DNA of 64,000 nt from Micromonospora sp. MH99 (GTDB lineage Bacteria; Actinomycetota; Actinomycetes; Mycobacteriales; Micromonosporaceae). Made by a program: the position numbers and the translations under genes. The stretch covers positions 1 to 64,000 of the forward strand of contig NZ_MUZA01000031.1 of the NCBI RefSeq assembly GCF_021442385.1. The letters are read 5' to 3'. Of the stretch, positions 44,037-52,279 are shown one piece after another. The first letter of the stretch is position 1. Each line of letters starts with the position of its first letter. A model generated the notes under the pieces. It ran no database searches, was not told where the DNA came from, and saw nothing but the letters and a program-made list of their open reading frames with translations.

Positions 44037-44831
44037 ATGACCGTTCATTATCGATCCTATCTGGACAATTCGTCAGATGCGGAGGTGATGCTGAGCGAGT
44101 CGGAACGATGGCACGCATTTCAGTGTCTATTGCCGCCGCGGGCCGCGGTGGCCGACGCGTTCCTCACCCAGGGCATCAGTCCACTGCTGCACGGCCTTCA
44201 GGCTGTCGGTGAGCTGTCCGCCTGGTCGTTCACCCGCCAGTCGCCACGGGTGGTCTGTCTGCACCTGCTCGGCAGCACGCCGCGCCTGCTGGCGGCCCGA
44301 CTGGCGGGGCTCTGTGCGGCGGTCGGGGCGGAGGGTCCCGTGCACGTGCCGCACCTCGCCGCTCCGCCAGCGCGCGATCCACGGCTGGTCGACGTGGCTG
44401 TCGACCTGATCGGGATGACCCCGGGGCGGCAGGCCCGCCTCGGCGCCGCCGTGGACCTGGCGATGGTGGCGGCCGTGCACACCTGCCCCGCCCTGCGGGG
44501 CGACAGCGAGCACGTCTCGTCCGACGCCGCGGCCGCCCTGCCGAGCGTCCGCTGGCAGCGGATCGCCACCGCGCTCAAGACCGAACGCCACCCGCTGACC
44601 TGCTGGTCGCACCTGCTGGAGGCGTGCCGCCGCGCACCGGGATACGACGGCAGGATGACGTTCGACCTGGTCCACCTGCTGCACAATCAGCTCGGGCTCA
44701 GCACCCGTGACGAGCAGCGGGTGCACGCCGGCCTGATCCGCTCACTGTCCCGGCGCCGGGCCGGAGCGCGCCGGTCGCCCCGCTCGCACCTGAGCGTCCA
44801 GCATCCCGGGCCGGTCCGCCCGAAGAGGTGA
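44037..44831 (+). CDS. stand-alone thiopeptide-type/lantibiotic dehydratase C-terminal-domain-like protein
   Basis: About 264 residues. The pattern WHAFQCLLPPRAAVADAF, ISPLLHGLQAVGELSAWSFTR and a Leu/Ala-rich helix, ending HNQLGLSTRDEQRVHAGLIRSL, resembles the SpaB-C/thiopep_ocin domain. That domain performs glutamate elimination or cycloaddition-type steps in RiPP pathways. Assignment is by pattern only and moderate. ATG 44037 has GGGGGGA at 44024-44030. The first 15 codons are AT-richer than the rest of the gene. No precursor peptide or other RiPP enzyme is nearby, so it may be a decayed or repurposed relative. A 14-bp-stem terminator follows. Confidence 0.5.
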   Translation: MTVHYRSYLDNSSDAEVMLSESERWHAFQCLLPPRAAVADAFLTQGISPLLHGLQAVGELSAWSFTRQSPRVVCLHLLGSTPRLLAARLAGLCAAVGAEGPVHVPHLAAPPARDPRLVDVAVDLIGMTPGRQARLGAAVDLAMVAAVHTCPALRGDSEHVSSDAAAALPSVRWQRIATALKTERHPLTCWSHLLEACRRAPGYDGRMTFDLVHLLHNQLGLSTRDEQRVHAGLIRSLSRRRAGARRSPRSHLSVQHPGPVRPKR

Positions 44832-44891
44832 ACGGCGGGCGGCAGCCTTCGGCACGAGACGGGGCACAGTGGACACCGCCGCACGAGGGGT

Positions 44892-44930
44892 GCGGTGTTC
44901 CGGCGCGGGGGGCGTACGCCGGAACACCGC
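44892..44930. terminator. strong bidirectional terminator hairpin
   Basis: Perfect 14-bp stem (GCGGTGTTCCGGCG at 44892-44905 with CGCCGGAACACCGC at 44917-44930) and an 11-base loop, between convergent genes at 44831 and 44941. Confidence 0.75.
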
Positions 44931-44940
44931 CTGGGGAAGG

Positions 44941-45675
44941 TCAGCGCGCCAGCCACTCCCGGTAGGACGTCGGCGCGAGTACCGCGCCCTCCTTGGCGAT
45001 CAGCACGTCGCCGGGGGCGGCCGCGAACATGCCGGCGCTGTCGTCGGTGGTGACGGTGCGCTGGTCACCGTGTGCGGCGAGGGTGATCCGGCCCAGTTCG
45101 TCGAGTGCGAACACGTCGGGGCCGGCGACGTTGCGCACGCCGCGCAGGGGGGCGCCCACGCTGACGTCGGCGACGGCCTGGGCCACGTCGGCCGCGGCCA
45201 TCGGCTGCACAGGGGTGCTGGGCAGGCGGACGCCGTTCTCGTCGGAGGTCCAGGAGATGACCGCGTCGACGAACTCGAAGAACTGGGTGGCGCGGACGAT
45301 CGAGTACGGCACCTTGCTGGCCTTGAGGATGTCCTCCTGGAGCACCTTTGCGCGGTAGTAGGCCAGGTCGGGCACCTGGTCGACGCCGACGATGGACAGG
45401 ACCACCGCGTGGCCGACGCCGGCCCGCTCGGCGGCGGTCAGCAGGTTGTCCATTGTCGTCTGGAAGAAGGCGGGGGAGGCGTCGTCGAAGGTCGGCGAGT
45501 TGGTCAGGTTGACGACGACGTCGGCGTCCTTGAGCGCCTCGGGCAGGCCCTGCCCGGTGAGGAGGTCGACTCCGGTCGACTGCGAGTGCGGCACCGCGTC
45601 GTGCCCGGCCGCCCGCAGGATCCGGACGACCTGGGACCCGATGAGGCCCGTCCCGCCCATCACGGCGATCTTCAT
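44941..45675 (-). CDS. NmrA-like NAD(P)-binding SDR protein
   Basis: A 244-residue atypical short-chain dehydrogenase. The start IAVMGGTGLIGSQVVRIL is a Rossmann GxxGxxG loop. There is no YxxxK pair in the normal place (LAYYRAKVLQEDILK is close), and TQFFEFVDAVI follows. Such proteins often act as redox sensors or quinone/flavin-type reductases. It diverges from an Rrf2-family regulator across two perfect operators, an arrangement also known from ywnA-ywnB-like pairs. ATG 45675 is chosen because the upstream continuation lies in the operator region. It is probably repressed by the Rrf2 protein and induced by oxidative or electrophile stress. Confidence 0.85.
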   Translation of the reverse strand: MKIAVMGGTGLIGSQVVRILRAAGHDAVPHSQSTGVDLLTGQGLPEALKDADVVVNLTNSPTFDDASPAFFQTTMDNLLTAAERAGVGHAVVLSIVGVDQVPDLAYYRAKVLQEDILKASKVPYSIVRATQFFEFVDAVISWTSDENGVRLPSTPVQPMAAADVAQAVADVSVGAPLRGVRNVAGPDVFALDELGRITLAAHGDQRTVTTDDSAGMFAAAPGDVLIAKEGAVLAPTSYREWLAR

Positions 45676-45729
45676 GTCCGTTCCACCATCCCTGTCTGTT
45701 TTGTCCGCCGTGCCACTGGCGGCACTTAA

Positions 45730-45778
45730 CTCGGACTTCCTATGTCCGAGAACTATACTCGGACACAACAGGTCCGAG
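45730..45778. promoter_or_regulatory. two identical palindromic operators for the Rrf2 regulator
   Basis: CTCGGAC-N7-GTCCGAG occurs twice without mismatch: 45730-45750 and 45758-45778. The two sites are spaced exactly 28 bp apart, and TATACT (45754-45759) lies between them as a probable -10. The sites fill the divergent promoter of the SDR and Rrf2 genes. Confidence 0.85.
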
Positions 45779-45802
45779 TAACGGGGTGGCTAGGGTGAGG
45801 CG

Positions 45803-46288
45803 ATGAAGATGTCCGGCGGGGTGGAGTGGGCGCTGCACTGCTGCGTCGTGCTCACGGCCAGCAGCAGGCCCGTCCCGGCGGCCCGGCTCGCGGAGCTGCA
45901 CGACGTCTCCGGCAGCTACCTGGCCAAACAGCTCCAGTCGCTGGCCCGCGCCGGGCTCATCCACTCGGTGCAGGGCAAGGCGGGCGGCTACGCGTTGACC
46001 CGCGCTCCGGAGAGCATCAGCCTGCTCGACGTGGTCCACGCCGTCGACGGGCCCGGCCCCGCCTTCGTCTGCACCGAGATCCGCCAGCGCGGCCCGCTGG
46101 CCACCCCACCCGAAGCCTGCACCCGCGCGTGTCCCATCGCCCGCGCCATGGCGACGGCGGAGGAGGCGTGGCGCGAGGCTCTGGCCGGGATCACGATCGC
46201 CGATCTTGCCCGCGACGTGGACGTCGACTCCGGCCCCGAGGCCCTGGCCGGCGTCAGCGCCTGGCTCACCGGCGACAGCACCGGCTGA
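45803..46288 (+). CDS. Rrf2-family transcriptional regulator
   Basis: A 161-residue Rrf2-type repressor. The winged helix covers SGGVEWALHCCVVL, ARLAELHDVSGSYLAKQLQSLARAGLI and SVQGKAGGYALTRAPESISLLDVV. The sensing region has three cysteines in CTEIRQRG, EACTRACPIA, the spacing used for iron-sulfur ligation or thiol sensing in this family. ATG 45803 lies 25 bases after the second operator. It probably represses itself and the divergent NmrA-like gene. Confidence 0.92.
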   Translation: MKMSGGVEWALHCCVVLTASSRPVPAARLAELHDVSGSYLAKQLQSLARAGLIHSVQGKAGGYALTRAPESISLLDVVHAVDGPGPAFVCTEIRQRGPLATPPEACTRACPIARAMATAEEAWREALAGITIADLARDVDVDSGPEALAGVSAWLTGDSTG

Positions 46289-46294
46289 CCGAGC

Positions 46295-47848
46295 TCAGCC
46301 GGTGTGGCGTACCTCGGTGTCCCAGATCTGCGCCCACGGCCGCCGCAGCCCCCGGCACACGAAGATCGGGCCGCCGTTCTCGTCGTTGTCCACCTCGACC
46401 CGCTGATCCACCCGCCCGGCGGGCGTGCACTCCCCGAACCAGGCGTTCAGCGCGTCGGGGCGCTCCCAGCCGACGACGATCGCCACGTCCGCGTCGGCGG
46501 GTGGCCGGCCGAAATCCACCATGCTGTTGTGCCCGGAGTAGGCCCGGGGGAGCCCACGGGCCGGCCCGTACCGGGCGATCGCCCCGGCCTCTCCGTAGTT
46601 GCCGGTGAGGATCACCGCCCGCGAGCGTTCCTGCGGCGGCAGGCCACGGTGGACGGCGGCCACCGAGTCGGCGAACTCCGGCCAGCCGATGGTCTCGCCG
46701 GCGTCGTAGTTGACGTCGACCACGAAGCTGGGCAGCCGATCGGCCGGCAGCACCGGCAGCAACAGCACGACCGTGGGCAGCAGGAACGGCACCGCGCCCA
46801 CCGCGAGCACCCCGCGCCGCAGCCACGCAGCGCCACGCGACGCCCAGGCGGCGGTCACCACCGCACCCGCGGCGGTGAGCACCAGCAGCAGAGGCGCGTC
46901 GTAGTAACCCTTGCCGCCGGCGACCAGGACGATGCCGACAACTACCACCCAGGCCCAACCCACCGGGCGGTACGCCCGCCACGCCGGCCGGCGCAGCAGC
47001 GCGACGAGGCCGGCGATCCAGATCGGCACGGCGTACGGGCTGATGATGACGAACTGGAGGGTGAGCGCGTCGAGGCGACTGCTGTAGGAGCTGTCGCCGC
47101 CGGCGATGGAGGCCGCCACACCGAGCTGCGGGAAGCCGTGCGCGGCCTGCCAGATGAGGTTCGGCGCGGCCAGCAGCGCGGCGATCCCGGCGGCGGCGAG
47201 CACCCACCTGTCGCGCAGCAGCCGACGTGGCCCCGCGATCACCACCCCGGCGACCAGGCCCACGGCCAGCAACGCGGGCAGCAGCTTGTTGAGCATGCCC
47301 ACGCCGAGCACCAGCCCGAGCGGGAGCGCCCACCTGCTGTCCCCGGTGCGCAGCAGCCGCACCGCGCACCACACCACGGCGAGCCAGACCAGCAGGTCGA
47401 CGGTGGTGGTGCTGAGCAGGTGGGCGCCGGCGAGCACGATGCCGGACAGCGCGGCCAGCACCGCGGCGAAGCTCTGCCCGCCCCGGCCACCGCCCAGCTC
47501 GCGGGCGATGGCGGCGACCAGCAGGACGGCGACGCCGGCCAGCAGCGCCGACGGCGTACGCAGCACCACCAGGTTGCCCGGCGCGATCGTGTCCAGCAGC
47601 CGGGCCAGCGCCGGGACGAGTGGGCCCTGGTCGACGTAGCCCCAGGCCAGGTGCCGGCCGCAGAGCAGGAAGTACAGCTCGTCGCGGTGATAGCCGTAGC
47701 GGCCGGCGAGCAGCAGCAGCGTCACGCTGGTGGCGGCGGCGACCAGCCACGGGCCGAGCGAACGGGGACCGGGCTGCGGCAGCTCGGCCGGCGCGGACGA
47801 CCGTGCCGGCCGGTGTGGTCGATCGGTGTCGATGGCGGGCTCGCTCAC
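46295..47848 (-). CDS. GT39/ArnT-like membrane glycosyltransferase
   Basis: A 517-residue polytopic membrane protein of the dolichyl-phosphate-mannose-protein mannosyltransferase (PMT_2/ArnT) group. An N-terminal cytoplasmic stretch is followed by about ten hydrophobic helices. The first loop carries YGYHRDELYFLLCGRHLAWGYVDQGPL with the acidic catalytic Asp-Glu pair expected in this fold. The C-terminal 130 residues are a soluble extracytoplasmic domain (ILTGNYGEAGAIARYG). It probably transfers a sugar from a polyprenyl carrier to a cell-wall component at the outer face of the membrane. Its end lies 7 bp from the converging Rrf2 gene. Confidence 0.82.
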   Translation of the reverse strand: MSEPAIDTDRPHRPARSSAPAELPQPGPRSLGPWLVAAATSVTLLLLAGRYGYHRDELYFLLCGRHLAWGYVDQGPLVPALARLLDTIAPGNLVVLRTPSALLAGVAVLLVAAIARELGGGRGGQSFAAVLAALSGIVLAGAHLLSTTTVDLLVWLAVVWCAVRLLRTGDSRWALPLGLVLGVGMLNKLLPALLAVGLVAGVVIAGPRRLLRDRWVLAAAGIAALLAAPNLIWQAAHGFPQLGVAASIAGGDSSYSSRLDALTLQFVIISPYAVPIWIAGLVALLRRPAWRAYRPVGWAWVVVVGIVLVAGGKGYYDAPLLLVLTAAGAVVTAAWASRGAAWLRRGVLAVGAVPFLLPTVVLLLPVLPADRLPSFVVDVNYDAGETIGWPEFADSVAAVHRGLPPQERSRAVILTGNYGEAGAIARYGPARGLPRAYSGHNSMVDFGRPPADADVAIVVGWERPDALNAWFGECTPAGRVDQRVEVDNDENGGPIFVCRGLRRPWAQIWDTEVRHTG

Positions 47849-47958
47849 CGACTCATCATCGCCCGCGAAGCCGCCGCGTGGGTGCCCCCGCGCCTGCGGG
47901 TGCAGGTGTTCTGACCAGGTGCGAAGATCAGCTTCGTAACTCGGACCGAGAGGACGAC

Positions 47959-48990
47959 ATGCGATACCGCACTCTGGGCGCCACCGGCACGGTGGTGTCG
48001 ACCCTGTGTCTGGGCACGATGACCTTCGGCGCGGAGACCGACGAGGAGGGCAGCTTCGCCCAGCTCGACCGGTTCGTCGAGGCCGGCGGCACCTTCCTCG
48101 ACACCGCCGACGTCTACTCCACGGGCGTCTCCGAGGAGATCGTCGGTCGGTGGCTGCGTTCCCGCCCCGACCTGCGCGACCGCCTTGTCATCGCCACGAA
48201 GGGCCGGTTCCCGATGGGCCCCGGGGCGAACGACGCCGGCCTGTCCCGCGTGCACCTCACCCGCGCCCTGGACGCCAGCCTCCGGCGGCTCGGGGTGGAG
48301 GCCGTCGACCTCTACCAGGCGCACGCGTGGGATCCGCTGACCCCGCTGCCGGAGACGCTGCGCTTCTTCGACGACGCGGTCCGCGCCGGCAAGATCCGCT
48401 ACGCGGGGGTCAGCAACTTCACCGGTTGGCAGTTGCAGAAGGCCGCCCTGCTCACCCAGCACCTCAACCTCACCCCGATCGTGACCCTCCAGCCGCAGTA
48501 CAACCTGCTGGCCCGGGAGATCGAGTTCGAGTTGGTGCCGGTCTGCGAGAACGAGGGCATCGGCATCCTGCCGTGGTCGCCGCTGGGCGGGGGTTGGCTG
48601 ACCGGCAAGTACCAGCGCGACACCGCGCCCACCGGCGCGACGCGGCTCGGTGAGAACCCGCAGCGCGGCGTCGAGGCGTACGCGGGTCGCAACGCGCAGG
48701 AGCGCACCTGGCGGGTGCTCGACGCGGTCCGCCAGGTCGCCGGGGAACACGGCGCCTCCATGTCGGCGGTGTCGCTGGCCTGGCTGGCGGCCCGATCGGC
48801 GGTCACCTCGGTGATCCTCGGCGCGCGGACCACCGAGCAGCTCGACGACAACCTGACCGCCGCCGACCTGGTCCTGGACGCGGAGCAGATGCGGCTGCTG
48901 GACGAGGCGAGCGCACCGCTGGTGGGCGACTACCCGTACGGCGGCGCGGGTGTGCGTCAGCGTGGCCGCGACCTGCCGACCGGGCCGTGA
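47959..48990 (+). CDS. aldo/keto reductase
   Basis: A 343-residue NADPH-dependent (beta/alpha)8 oxidoreductase. The catalytic tetrad can be followed: FLDTADVYSTG (Asp and Tyr), KGRFPMG (Lys) and LYQAHAWDPLTPL (His). C-terminal SVILGARTTEQLDDNL is the cofactor-phosphate region. Its sequence resembles the YajO/general stress AKR group, and the substrate cannot be told. The GAGAGGAC ribosome site precedes ATG 47959. Its TGA overlaps the GTG of the DUF664 gene, so the two are coupled. Confidence 0.92.
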   Translation: MRYRTLGATGTVVSTLCLGTMTFGAETDEEGSFAQLDRFVEAGGTFLDTADVYSTGVSEEIVGRWLRSRPDLRDRLVIATKGRFPMGPGANDAGLSRVHLTRALDASLRRLGVEAVDLYQAHAWDPLTPLPETLRFFDDAVRAGKIRYAGVSNFTGWQLQKAALLTQHLNLTPIVTLQPQYNLLAREIEFELVPVCENEGIGILPWSPLGGGWLTGKYQRDTAPTGATRLGENPQRGVEAYAGRNAQERTWRVLDAVRQVAGEHGASMSAVSLAWLAARSAVTSVILGARTTEQLDDNLTAADLVLDAEQMRLLDEASAPLVGDYPYGGAGVRQRGRDLPTGP

Positions 48991-49493
48991 TCCCCTTCCC
49001 CGAGCCCACCGGCGCCGCCGGCAGCCGCACTGAGGTCTTCCTGCGCTACCTGGACTATTTCCGGGAGTCAGTGGTGGCCAAGGTGTCGGCGCTGGCGGCG
49101 CCGGAGCTGCGGCACAGCCGTCTGCCGTCCGGGTGGACCCCGTTGGAGCTGCTCACGCACCTGCGTCACGTCGAGCTGCGCTGGATCGAGTGGGGCTTCG
49201 AGGGCCGGGCGGTCGCCGAGCCGTGGGGTGACCGTCGGGACGACAGGTGGTACGTCGCCCCCGACGAGACCCTCGCCGACCTGGTGGCGGCGCTGCGTGC
49301 CCAGGGCGCGCACACCAGCGCGGTGGTCTCGGCGCACGACCTCGCGGAGATCGGCGCACCGGGCCCGCGCTGGAGCGGCGCCGACCCGGCGTCCCTGGAA
49401 CGGGTGCTGTTGCACCTGGTGCAGGAGTACGCCCGCCACCTGGGGCACCTCGACGTGGTGGCCGAGCTGGCGGGTGGCCCGACCGGAGAATGA
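48987..49493 (+). CDS. DinB-fold protein, DUF664 (possible thiol-dependent transferase)
   Basis: A 168-residue four-helix protein of the DinB/YfiT-like superfamily. Metal-ligand histidines are visible in LLTHLRHVELRWIEWGF and LVQEYARHLGHLD. Relatives in actinobacteria include mycothiol- and bacillithiol-dependent transferases and maleylpyruvate isomerases, so a detoxification role is plausible. The GTG at 48987 overlaps the aldo/keto reductase stop. Confidence 0.82.
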   Translation: MIPFPEPTGAAGSRTEVFLRYLDYFRESVVAKVSALAAPELRHSRLPSGWTPLELLTHLRHVELRWIEWGFEGRAVAEPWGDRRDDRWYVAPDETLADLVAALRAQGAHTSAVVSAHDLAEIGAPGPRWSGADPASLERVLLHLVQEYARHLGHLDVVAELAGGPTGE

Positions 49494-49517
49494 GGCCGTC
49501 CGCTCGATAATGGACCG

Positions 49518-50117
49518 ATGCCGCTGCTCGTCACGCCCGCCGTGCCCGCCGGTCGCCTCGCCGCCCAGGAGCAACCCCACCTTCCGGTACGCCCCGGGCT
49601 GGCGCTGCGGCCGTGGCGCGACGATGACGCCCCTGCCGTGCGCGCCGCCTTCGACTGTCCGGTGATCCAGCGGTGGCACGCTCGTCGTCTCGACAGCGAC
49701 GACGAGGCGCGGGCGTGGACGGCGCAGTGGGCGGCCCGCTGGAGCGCCGAGACCGCCGTGAGCTGGGCGATCGTGGGGGACGACGACCGGCCGGTCGGTC
49801 AGACGGGGTTGCGGGACGTGCTGCTGACCGAGGGGTCGGCGCAGGTGTCGTACTGGCTGCTGCCCGCCGCCCGTGGTCGTGGGATCGCGACCGAGGCGCT
49901 CGGGGCGCTGACCCGGTGGAGCTTCACCCGGGCGGGATTGCACCGGCTGGCCCTGCACCACTCGACGGCCAACGGGGCGTCGTGCCGGGTCGCCACGCGT
50001 GCCGGCTTCCCCGTGGAGGGTGTGGCGCGCGGGTCGGTGCGGCACGCCGACGGCTGGCACGACATGCATCAGCACGCGCGACTGCGCACCGACGGGCCTC
50101 CTGCGATCAATGCGTGA
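49518..50117 (+). CDS. GNAT-family N-acetyltransferase (RimJ/RimL type)
   Basis: A 199-residue acetyltransferase. The acetyl-CoA loop is LLPAARGRGIATEALGALTRW, followed by AGLHRLALHHSTANGASCRVATRAGF, which is characteristic of ribosomal-protein-alanine-type GNATs. The first 30 residues are a non-conserved extension before LALRPWRDDDAPAVRAAF. The acceptor (protein N-terminus or small amine) is unknown. Confidence 0.9.
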   Translation: MPLLVTPAVPAGRLAAQEQPHLPVRPGLALRPWRDDDAPAVRAAFDCPVIQRWHARRLDSDDEARAWTAQWAARWSAETAVSWAIVGDDDRPVGQTGLRDVLLTEGSAQVSYWLLPAARGRGIATEALGALTRWSFTRAGLHRLALHHSTANGASCRVATRAGFPVEGVARGSVRHADGWHDMHQHARLRTDGPPAINA

Positions 50118-50189
50118 GTGTCGGCATCGAGGCCGGGACCACGCGAACAATTCTCTGCGCCGGACGTCGGCGTCGTCGATCATGAGCGG

Positions 50190-50825
50190 GTGACAGACGC
50201 CGAGAGCCACGTACTGGCCGGGTTCGTCGCGGGCTTCCGGTGGGCGCCCGGCAGAGAGGGCTGGACCGCCGACCTACCGAGCGCAGTGCCCACTGTCAGC
50301 GACTGCCTCGCCGACTTTCTCCCCGCCGACCAGGACATCGAGCCGTGGCAACAGCCTCTGTTCGAGCCCTGGCACCGGACCCTGCGCCAGGCCGCCAACG
50401 CCGTTCGGCACGCGCCGCCGGACCCCCGCTCCGCCCACGTGCTGAGCATGAGCGTGCCGACGACAGCGGTCGCCGACCTGCTGACCGTCATCGAGGAGTG
50501 GATCGGCGATCTCCCGCATCCGATCCGGATGAACCTCACGCAACCCACGGCCGCCCCAACCGGCACGGCGCACGGATTCGAGGTGCTCGGCTTCATCCAC
50601 GGCCGCTTCCACAGTTGGCTCTGCTACCGCCTGGACACTCAGGCCCTCGCCAAGCTCGGCATCCGGCCGGGAAGCGCTGCGCTGCTGACCACCCTCGACG
50701 ACGCGCAGCGGGTCGCCGACATGGCCAACGACAACCGCGGCAACCACGACGGCACCCCCCTGGACGTCATCTGGCTTCCCGCACTCATCACCGAGCACGA
50801 CGTCGACGAGGTCGTCAGTGGTTGA
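50190..50825 (+). CDS. uncharacterised soluble protein
   Basis: About 211 residues from GTG 50190; a GTG at 50118 abutting the upstream stop would add 24 residues. I do not recognise the family. It is acidic, has no membrane segment, and shows a central helix (VADLLTVIEEWIGDLP) and a beta-rich HGFEVLGFIHGRFHSWLCYRL stretch. Codon use is normal for the genome. It lies between an acetyltransferase gene and the converging zinc-ribbon gene. Confidence 0.6.
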   Translation: MTDAESHVLAGFVAGFRWAPGREGWTADLPSAVPTVSDCLADFLPADQDIEPWQQPLFEPWHRTLRQAANAVRHAPPDPRSAHVLSMSVPTTAVADLLTVIEEWIGDLPHPIRMNLTQPTAAPTGTAHGFEVLGFIHGRFHSWLCYRLDTQALAKLGIRPGSAALLTTLDDAQRVADMANDNRGNHDGTPLDVIWLPALITEHDVDEVVSG

Positions 50826-50842
50826 GGCCGCCCTGTAGCCGC

Positions 50843-51106
50843 TCAGCGGGCCTGCGCCCAGCCGACGAAACGCGGCGTCAGGTCGGGTAGCGCCACGCCG
50901 GGGTTGAGCACGCTCAGGTCGGCCTCGGCCTCCTGCTGCACCGTCGCCAGGTGAGTCAACAGACCCGGACGATCCTCGCGGTATTCGCCGAGCAGGCGCA
51001 GCTTCGCTGTCGAACACGGCCAGAGGATGCCGCAGACCGGGCAGCGCCACGACGGCCGCAACGGGGAGTGCGTCGACTTCCTGGTCTTTCCTTTGGTGGG
51101 TGGCAC
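50843..51106 (-). CDS. small zinc-ribbon-like protein next to an XRE regulator
   Basis: An 87-residue protein. THSPLRPSWRCPVCGILWPCSTAKLRLL has a CxxC plus a further Cys, suggesting a zinc ribbon, followed by a helical tail (YREDRPGLLTHLATVQQEAEADL). Similar small proteins accompany XRE/DUF397 pairs in actinomycetes, and their function is unknown. GTG 51106 is chosen because AGGAGG lies just upstream at correct spacing; a longer start is unlikely. It diverges from the XRE gene. Confidence 0.72.
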   Translation of the reverse strand: MPPTKGKTRKSTHSPLRPSWRCPVCGILWPCSTAKLRLLGEYREDRPGLLTHLATVQQEAEADLSVLNPGVALPDLTPRFVGWAQAR

Positions 51107-51304
51107 GGGTCCTCCTCCTGGGTCGACTGCTGGAAGCGGGGCCGCTTGCGGTCGGGCGAGCGGCCCCGCCACGAACGCGTCCGCCGGGTTCGGGTCCCTG
51201 CCGGCCGCGCCGTCGATACCCCACTTTGCCGGGAGTCTCTGGACAACCACACAGCGTTACGTAATCTCCTTGGCGCAGCCCATTTGCCCCAGGGAAGGGA
51301 CGGC

Positions 51305-52075
51305 ATGAACCACGCCTTTGTCGCAGCGCTCGCCGAAGCGGGTCACACCGCCGAGAGCCTTGCCGATCGGATCGGTGTGCATCCGAAAACCGTCGCCCGG
51401 TGGGCGAACCCGGGCCACGTTCCCCAGAGCCGGCACCGGGCGACAGTCGCGGAGCTGCTGGCCCGCGACGCCGACGCGCTGTGGCCGGATGCCCTGCGGC
51501 GCCGCGAGCCGGTGTGGTTCCGACCCTGGGTCGACCTCGAACGCGAGGCGCTGACGCTGCGGTCGTTCGAGTTGACGTGGGTGCCGGGTCTACTGCAGAC
51601 CGAGGCGTACGCCCGGGCGACCCTGGCCGGCGGGGTCCTGACGCCGGAGGCGGTCGACGAGTTCACCGGGGCGCGGATCAGCCGGCAGTCGATTCTCGAC
51701 CGCGACGGCGACGGGCCGCTGCTCATCGCCGTGCTGGACGAGGGGGTGCTGCGGCGTCGCGTCGGCGACGACCGGGCGTTGATGGCAGCGCAGCTCACGC
51801 ACCTGCTCGGGTACGTCGAGACCGACACCGTCCAGCTCCAGATCGTCCCGGCGGACGCACCCAGCTATCCCGGGCTCGACGGGCCGTTCACCATCGCCGA
51901 CCTGCCGGACGGCTCGCGGGTCGCGCACGTCGACAGCGCCGCGCAGGCGCAGATCCTCGACCAGACATCGGAGCTTGTTAGCCTGGAGCGGCGGTGGGAG
52001 CGCATTCGCGGCGAGGCGCTGCCCCGGGGGCGTTCCCTGGACCTTCTCAGAGAAGCGGCGGCATCATGGACCTGA
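51305..52075 (+). CDS. XRE-family regulator with DUF5753 domain
   Basis: A 256-residue regulator. The N-terminal HTH is LAEAGHTAESLADRIGVHPKTVARWANPG. The large C-terminal DUF5753 part includes LTWVPGLLQTEAYARATL, RISRQSIL, LIAVLDEGVLRR, LLGYVETDTVQLQIVP and FTIADLP. Such proteins control development or antibiotic production in streptomycetes together with a small DUF397 protein, which is encoded here with a 10-bp overlap. AGGGAAGGGA before ATG 51305 is the ribosome site. Confidence 0.92.
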   Translation: MNHAFVAALAEAGHTAESLADRIGVHPKTVARWANPGHVPQSRHRATVAELLARDADALWPDALRRREPVWFRPWVDLEREALTLRSFELTWVPGLLQTEAYARATLAGGVLTPEAVDEFTGARISRQSILDRDGDGPLLIAVLDEGVLRRRVGDDRALMAAQLTHLLGYVETDTVQLQIVPADAPSYPGLDGPFTIADLPDGSRVAHVDSAAQAQILDQTSELVSLERRWERIRGEALPRGRSLDLLREAAASWT

Positions 52076-52257
52076 CCGGCGCGCGGTGGCGCACGAGCAC
52101 GAAGAGCGGCGGCAACGGCGGCAATTGCGTCGAGGTCGCCGACAACCTCCCGGGCGTGGTCCTCGTGCGGGACTCGAAGGATCGCGACGGCGCGACGCTC
52201 ACGTTCAACCCGCAGTCGTGGCGCAGCTTCCTCGCCCTGGCCCGCGACGCCCGCTGA
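52066..52257 (+). CDS. DUF397 protein, partner of the XRE regulator
   Basis: A 63-residue DUF397 protein with the signature WRTSTKSGGNGGNCVEVAD, VLVRDSKDRDGATLTF and SWRSFLALAR. Members form antagonist or co-factor pairs with the neighbouring XRE/DUF5753 regulators. The start lies within the end of the regulator gene, implying coupling. Confidence 0.93.
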   Translation: MDLTGARWRTSTKSGGNGGNCVEVADNLPGVVLVRDSKDRDGATLTFNPQSWRSFLALARDAR

Positions 52258-52279
52258 CCGTCCACATCGCCCGACCTGG

